A stretch of DNA of 16,085 nt from SZUA-1535 sp964594175 (GTDB taxonomy: Archaea > Aenigmatarchaeota > Aenigmatarchaeia > Aenigmatarchaeales > SZUA-1535): the NCBI GenBank assembly GCA_964594175.1, contig CAZQLM010000020.1, positions 1 to 16,085 on the forward strand, read 5' to 3'. The position numbers and the translations under genes are program-made. The notes below the pieces were generated by a model, which worked only from the letters and a program-made list of their open reading frames with translations, made no database searches and was not told the DNA's origin. Each line of letters begins with the position of its first letter. The stretch's first letter is position 1. Positions 12,777 to 16,085 of the stretch are shown here, piece by piece.

Positions 12777-13355
12777 TTACTTTTTTGAAACAAATTTATT
12801 ACCACTTATATAAAACCTCATAGGTTCTGATAAGTCTTTTTTAACGCCTATTCGAAAAGCTTCTATAATCTCGAAATTTTCTTCCTCTTTTGTGCGAGCA
12901 ATTATTAATGGGCTTTTTTCCACGTAAACTGGAATATTGTCAAATGTTTTATCGATTTTAAAAGCCTGCGTAAGCTTTCCTGGCCCATTTGTTAAGAATT
13001 CGAGCTTATCTGCGTTGCGGAATTTTTTCATTAGCTCCGTTCCTTTCAAAGGTTCTACGGCTCTTATCAGCACCGCTCCAGCGTCTTGTTTTTTGTGAGC
13101 GATTATATTCAAAAGCCAGTTATTGTGAACCATATAAATAAACGTTTTCCCTACATCACGAAGCATTTTTTTGTGCCATTTCTCACTTACAGCCGCACGG
13201 GATGCTGGATCGTGTCTATCAAAATAAGCTTCTGTTTCGACTATCTTTCCGACGAGAAGATTTTTGTCAAGTTTCCTTACAAGCAATTTTCCAAGTAAAT
13301 CTCTTGCTACTTTGTCAGGAAATCTTTGATAAAACTTCTTTCCGATTATCTCCAT
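12777..13355 (-). CDS. 3-methyladenine DNA glycosylase (alkyladenine glycosylase, AAG/MPG family)
   Basis: 192 residues from the chosen start. The AAG fold excises alkylated purines in base excision repair. Visible motifs: FYQRFPDKVARDLLGKLLV (8-26), the usual 'f......vA.~LLGk.Lv' start; the catalytic block GKIVETEAY (36-44), where E42 aligns with the water-activating Glu of human AAG; DPASRA (49-54), where an Arg replaces the base-stacking His of the human enzyme; 'FIYMVHNNWLLNIIA'; GAVLIRAVEPL; TNGPGKLTQAF; and MRFYISGNKFVSK at the end. The frame extends upstream to ATG 13424. I prefer ATG 13355 because MEIIGKKFY fits the family start, a GGTGG Shine-Dalgarno lies just upstream, and it avoids overlapping the divergent gene. 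Confidence 0.93.
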   Translation of the reverse strand: MEIIGKKFYQRFPDKVARDLLGKLLVRKLDKNLLVGKIVETEAYFDRHDPASRAAVSEKWHKKMLRDVGKTFIYMVHNNWLLNIIAHKKQDAGAVLIRAVEPLKGTELMKKFRNADKLEFLTNGPGKLTQAFKIDKTFDNIPVYVEKSPLIIARTKEEENFEIIEAFRIGVKKDLSEPMRFYISGNKFVSKK

Positions 13356-13386
13356 CAAAACCACCAAAAATTTTAAAACCATTTGA

Positions 13387-13983
13387 ATGAAATTTACTGA
13401 AATGGATAAAGATAGGTATAGCATTTACAAATTTATATCTCTTGTATTTTCACATCCGTTTACAGCTTCTTTTTTTATTCTGGCTGTTTATCTCTTGATA
13501 AAGAGTTCTATTTTAGATGTTTTGGCATCAATTTTTGGAATAAGTATTATTTCAGTTTTGCCTTCTACCCTATGGGCTTTGAAAAACGGAAAATCTCTTT
13601 TTATTGAAAACCAAAAAGAAAGAACACCTTTTTTGTTCATTTCCTCCTTAATACTTTTTGCAGAATGTTTTTTTGGAAAAATTTTTAGCTTGCCTTTGCT
13701 TTTTACAATATCTTTCCTCTACGCGGCAAACACCTTTGCATTGTTCCTTATAAATTTCAGAGTAAAAGCAAGCGTACATGTTGCTGGGATAGCCGGTCCA
13801 ACAACCTTTCTTGTATTTTGTTTTAATCCCTTGTTTTCACTTCTTTACCTGTTTGCTTTACCCGCGGCAATTTCTAGGCTTAAACTAAAAGCACACGCTA
13901 AAAAAGAACTAATCTTTGGTTTTGTGATACCGTTTTTTGTTACTTTTTTTGTGAGCTTGTTATTCAAAGGAAAAATTATTTAA
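13387..13983 (+). CDS. Polytopic membrane protein, PAP2-like without visible catalytic motifs
   Basis: 198 residues, mostly hydrophobic, with about five to six membrane segments (roughly residues 15-36, 42-62, 81-98, 101-122, 128-160 and 172-190) and a basic C-terminus. The only motif-like piece is KASVHVAGIAGPT (about 126-138), which resembles 'KiS.H..g.gg' in PAP2-superfamily membrane proteins (lipid phosphatases and relatives). The full PAP2 signature (KxxxxxxRP, PSGH, SRxxxxxHxxxD) is not seen, so no catalytic function is claimed. The start may be ATG 13387, or ATG 13402 fifteen bases on. The latter lies 30 nt from an AAAATTTTAAAA element (13366-13377) and so fits a leaderless transcript better. 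It reads toward the tRNA-Glu, whose TATA overlaps its last codons. Confidence 0.6.
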   Translation: MKFTEMDKDRYSIYKFISLVFSHPFTASFFILAVYLLIKSSILDVLASIFGISIISVLPSTLWALKNGKSLFIENQKERTPFLFISSLILFAECFFGKIFSLPLLFTISFLYAANTFALFLINFRVKASVHVAGIAGPTTFLVFCFNPLFSLLYLFALPAAISRLKLKAHAKKELIFGFVIPFFVTFFVSLLFKGKII

Positions 13984-14053
13984 ATGCTTTTTTATGAAAA
14001 AATAGTATCTCTTGCCCCCGTCGTCTAGTCCGGTCAAGGATGGCGGCCTTTCG

Positions 14054-14092
14054 ATCACAAATCGAAAGGTTTGAGCTATGCGATGAGAAGAA
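14054..14092 (+). other. tRNA-Glu anticodon-loop intron (canonical position 37/38)
   Basis: 39-nt intron in a bulge-helix-bulge context. The outer helix is the anticodon stem. The central helix is CTTT (14048-14051) with GAAG (14087-14090; three Watson-Crick pairs and one G-U). Bulge CG|A is 14052-14054 and bulge AA|A is 14091-14093. A short inner helix is TCA (14055-14057) with TGA (14084-14086). A competing perfect 9-bp hairpin, CCTTTCGAT/ATCGAAAGG (14047-14055 with 14061-14069), would mask the anticodon. Confidence 0.85.
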
Positions 14093-14113
14093 AGCCGCAG
14101 ACCTGGGTTCAAA

Positions 14114-14137
14114 AATGAGAAAGCTGTAGCGTGAATT
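14114..14137 (+). other. tRNA-Glu T-loop intron (position 59/60)
   Basis: 24-nt intron between TTCAAA and T of the T-loop. The T-stem CTGGG/CCCAG is the outer helix. The central helix is a perfect 4-bp TTCA (14108-14111) with TGAA (14132-14135). The two 3-nt bulges are AA|A (14112-14114) and TT|T (14136-14138). No convincing inner helix is seen, so it is an outer-helix plus central-helix form of the splice motif. Confidence 0.85.
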
Positions 14138-14180
14138 TCCCAGCGGGGGCACCAAAATAAACGTGAAGCACCTTTCAATA

Positions 14181-14198
14181 TTTGCCATATACGGCAAA
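14181..14198. repeat. Small hairpin downstream of tRNA-Glu
   Basis: TTTGCC (14181-14186) and GGCAAA (14193-14198) are exact inverted copies around a 6-nt loop. They lie in the 85-bp gap between tRNA-Glu and the convergent membrane-protein gene. A T-run (TTTTTTT, about 14222-14228) follows on the plus strand. Together they may stop the tRNA transcript. Confidence 0.3.
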
Positions 14199-14239
14199 AG
14201 CTTATAAGATAAAACCTCAAATTTTTTTCCATATTTGCT

Positions 14240-16085
14240 TCATGCATTAGTTCTTTCCTTTATCTCCACAATTTCTCGAGGCAAATTTTTCTTAGCTTTA
14301 ATTGTTTTTACTTCTTTTACTTTTGTTATTAAAAGTAAAAATACCCCTATCAATGTAAGAATCCTTCCTAAAATATCTTTCAGAGTTTCGTCATAGTAGA
14401 GTTCTACTTTTTCTCTTTCAGGAAAAACTAACATGAAAGACGGTGAAGCGAAATAAATCTTTTCTGCTCCTTTAACTTTCCAATTTGGAAAATAGGATAC
14501 TTTTATCCAATGAGGTACACCTATGCAATCGGTTGTGACAATTATTTTCTCTTCATATATTTCTTCTTTAATATTGCAGGTGACATTTAATGGTATTTTT
14601 TCTATTTCATCTACAGAGCTTACAATTTCAACACCTTGTGGAGCTTTCTCTCCACTTTTTAGGAAAATAAGAGGTACATCAAGAAAATCTTCTTTCATAA
14701 ACCATTCCAAGGATACCTTCTTCCAGTTATTTGTTACAAGAGCTACAGGTTTATATTTAGGAATAGTGATATAACCTTCATTATTTTTAACTCTCCATAT
14801 CTCAATATGCTCAGTTTTCTTCACGAGCTCAAAGCTTTTATGAGTTTTTAGCTCATTTTTCAACTTTCTAGAAGTTGCAAGGATATAATGCACATTAAAA
14901 AGTTTCATGTGCTTATAAGCCTTTGAAATATTTAAAGATTCACACGGCAAATCTCTTATAGGACATGAAGGTCTTTCTGAAATTTCTGACTGAAGTACGA
15001 AATGAAATGGTGCGGAAATAGAAGAATCTATTAGTAAACCTTCAAGGGTGTGTTTTTTAGTAAAATAGGGTATAAGTTCAAAAATTCTCGGAGAACCGAA
15101 TAATTCGTTATGAGCGGTATAAGAAAATTCAAACAAAATTCTTCCATTATCTTTTACATTTTTTAGAAATTCCATTATTTCCTTGAATTCTTGCCAACCT
15201 GGTTTTTTCTCTACACCTTCGTAATTCCATCTTATCCAAGGCTCTACATATTGAAGCCTTGATAAAATGAAAAGAGTAACTACAACAAAAATTATCAAAA
15301 CAAACTTTTTATAATGCTTTTTTGTTTCTTCAAAAAAACTGGCTGCTAAAAGCATTAAAGAAAGGTGATGATACGGCAAAAAGCGAACATTCCATATTCT
15401 GTTTTGGGGAAAGAAAAATAGTAGCAATGCTACAATCGAGATAAGAAGTAAAAACATTCTCCTTTCATCAAACTTTCTTAAGAAGATTCCAAGAAAAACC
15501 GTAAAATAAAATGGTAAAAACCAAAAAGAAAATATATCCTTAAACTTTATGACAGATTTCCAATTCATTGATGTTGTATATTCTAATTTGAATACTGCAG
15601 GGAACAACCAAACGCTTAATAATAAAACTGAAATACATATAACCTGTAAGAAATACTTGAAATACTTTTTACACTTAACAGAAAACAAAAAATAGGAAAT
15701 TCCAGCAACTATAAATGAGAGTACATGAGAAAGAGTCATGAAAAAAATTACAGAGGAGTTTTCCGTCTTTAATTTTTTCTCTTTAATACCACAATAGAAC
15801 AAGCCTAAAGAGATAACAAATAAACTTACACTTAAGCTTTGCTGGAACTCACCGGCCAAAACCGATAATATGTTACCTCCGTATATAGCATAACTTTCTG
15901 AAAATAGAAAGAGGAGAGAAAAAATAGCAGCTATCAAAGGTGCGGGCTGCTTAAAACCAATTAATCTTAAGGAAATATAGGATACCGGTGGAAGTAAAAA
16001 TATACCTAATAAAGTTACTATTCTGAAAGCTAGATAAAAAGAAAGAAAATAATTAAAAAAATGCATTAGGAGATAAGGAAAAGGC
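14240..16085 (-). CDS. Large membrane protein, 6-pyruvoyl-tetrahydropterin synthase-related (PF10131-like) class, 5' end outside the window
   Basis: The frame is open from the window edge (codons PFPYLL precede the first ATG at 16066), so the N-terminus is probably missing and the ATG is internal. At least 614 residues are visible. About eight to nine membrane helices occupy the first 270 residues visible, including 'FSLLFLFSESYAIYGG', then NILSVLAGEF, a block typical of this class. A large extracytoplasmic domain of about 290 residues follows. It ends with PHWIKVSYFPNWKVKGAEKI, then SPSFMLVFPE, matching the family's 'p.l.kvsYfPgWkv.ga..v....p.fm.v.p'. A last helix and a basic cytoplasmic tail close the protein. 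Proteins of this class are relatives of GT-C/YfhO-type membrane glycosyltransferases and are linked to surface polysaccharide or protein glycosylation. The specific activity is unknown. It could act with the GT4-GT2 fusion, but nothing in the sequence proves this. Confidence 0.75.
   Translation of the reverse strand, partial: PFPYLLMHFFNYFLSFYLAFRIVTLLGIFLLPPVSYISLRLIGFKQPAPLIAAIFSLLFLFSESYAIYGGNILSVLAGEFQQSLSVSLFVISLGLFYCGIKEKKLKTENSSVIFFMTLSHVLSFIVAGISYFLFSVKCKKYFKYFLQVICISVLLLSVWLFPAVFKLEYTTSMNWKSVIKFKDIFSFWFLPFYFTVFLGIFLRKFDERRMFLLLISIVALLLFFFPQNRIWNVRFLPYHHLSLMLLAASFFEETKKHYKKFVLIIFVVVTLFILSRLQYVEPWIRWNYEGVEKKPGWQEFKEIMEFLKNVKDNGRILFEFSYTAHNELFGSPRIFELIPYFTKKHTLEGLLIDSSISAPFHFVLQSEISERPSCPIRDLPCESLNISKAYKHMKLFNVHYILATSRKLKNELKTHKSFELVKKTEHIEIWRVKNNEGYITIPKYKPVALVTNNWKKVSLEWFMKEDFLDVPLIFLKSGEKAPQGVEIVSSVDEIEKIPLNVTCNIKEEIYEEKIIVTTDCIGVPHWIKVSYFPNWKVKGAEKIYFASPSFMLVFPEREKVELYYDETLKDILGRILTLIGVFLLLITKVKEVKTIKAKKNLPREIVEIKERTNA

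Larger units (their letters stand above)
14014..14154 (+). tRNA. tRNA-Glu (anticodon UUC) with two introns (37/38 and T-loop 59/60)
   Basis: Acceptor GCCCCCG (14014-14020) pairs perfectly with CGGGGGC (14144-14150); discriminator A14151, encoded CCA 14152-14154. D-stem GTCT pairs with GGAT, with G-U closing pairs. Anticodon stem GCGGC (14043-14047) pairs with GCCGC (14094-14098) once 39 nt (14054-14092) are removed, leaving loop CTTTCGA with anticodon TTC (14050-14052). T-stem CTGGG (14103-14107) pairs with CCCAG (14139-14143). The loop between them is 31 nt and becomes the canonical TTCAAAT when 24 nt (14114-14137) are removed. The spliced product is 75 nt plus CCA. An AT-rich TATTTAAATG element about 30-36 nt upstream, at the end of the preceding gene, is a likely TATA box. 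The overall fold is unambiguous; the exact splice points follow from the bulge-helix-bulge rules. Confidence 0.93.

Noticed and set aside
13366..13377. Third shared divergent TATA between the AAG and PAP2-like genes
   Set aside because: AAAATTTTAAAA is too close (about 17 nt) to the AAG start, which also has a Shine-Dalgarno and so needs a leader. It can only serve the plus-strand gene, if that starts at 13402.
1..16085. CRISPR arrays, insertion sequences with terminal repeats, or a defence or secretion system
   Set aside because: No regularly spaced direct repeats, transposase genes or multi-gene accessory modules are visible. Apart from the decayed patches at 269-622 and 1964-2412, the protein genes are household or membrane genes.

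Overview
The window is archaeal and AT-rich. It carries archaeal-type ribosomal proteins (uL4, uL23, uL2, uS19, uL22, uS3), a replicative MCM helicase, a ribose-1,5-bisphosphate isomerase-like eIF2B-family protein, TATA-type promoters about 26 nt from start codons, and intron-containing tRNAs. The tRNA stems are almost pure G/C in an AT-rich background (two tRNAs share the acceptor stem GCCCCCG/CGGGGGC), which suggests a thermophile; this is inference. I cannot place the phylum. The broken-up ribosomal operon fits a fast-evolving (for example DPANN-like) or otherwise rearranged archaeal lineage.

Layout. 1-1895: end of an MFS transporter, a decayed COG2865-type helicase/regulator fragment with an in-frame amber codon, an HDAC-family deacetylase, and a stand-alone PEP-utilising swivelling domain that lacks the usual histidine. 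1924-2614: no intact protein gene. It holds degenerate reading-frame fragments (one resembling the N-terminus of an archaeal tyrosine integrase) directly downstream of a heavily interrupted tRNA-Arg(GCG). 2653-4196: a divergent pair, R15P isomerase and protein-L-isoaspartate methyltransferase, around one near-symmetric TATA element. 4298-8765: the S10-type ribosomal cluster, split into uL4-uL23 and uL2-uS19-uL22-uS3 by an inverted cysteine-synthase gene whose 5' end is frameshifted. 8777-12648: MCM and a GT4-GT2 fusion glycosyltransferase, divergent around another shared TATA. 12688-14154: tRNA-Thr(UGU), alkyladenine DNA glycosylase, a PAP2-like membrane protein, and a tRNA-Glu(UUC) with two introns. 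14240-16085: a large membrane protein of the 6-pyruvoyl-tetrahydropterin-synthase-related class, cut by the window edge.

The most notable content is in the tRNAs. tRNA-Glu(UUC) has a canonical 37/38 intron plus a second intron in the T-loop. tRNA-Arg(GCG) has one intron in the D-loop and one in the T-loop. Both T-loop introns sit at the same place (TTCAAA | intron | T, position 59/60) and can form bulge-helix-bulge-like folds on the T-stem. Standard tRNA finders could easily miss both genes.

Expression logic visible here: the ribosomal genes have short leaders with GGTG Shine-Dalgarno elements, while most single genes (deacetylase, swivel protein, R15P isomerase, Pcm, MCM, glycosyltransferase) have a TATA box only about 24-31 nt before the ATG, which implies leaderless mRNAs.
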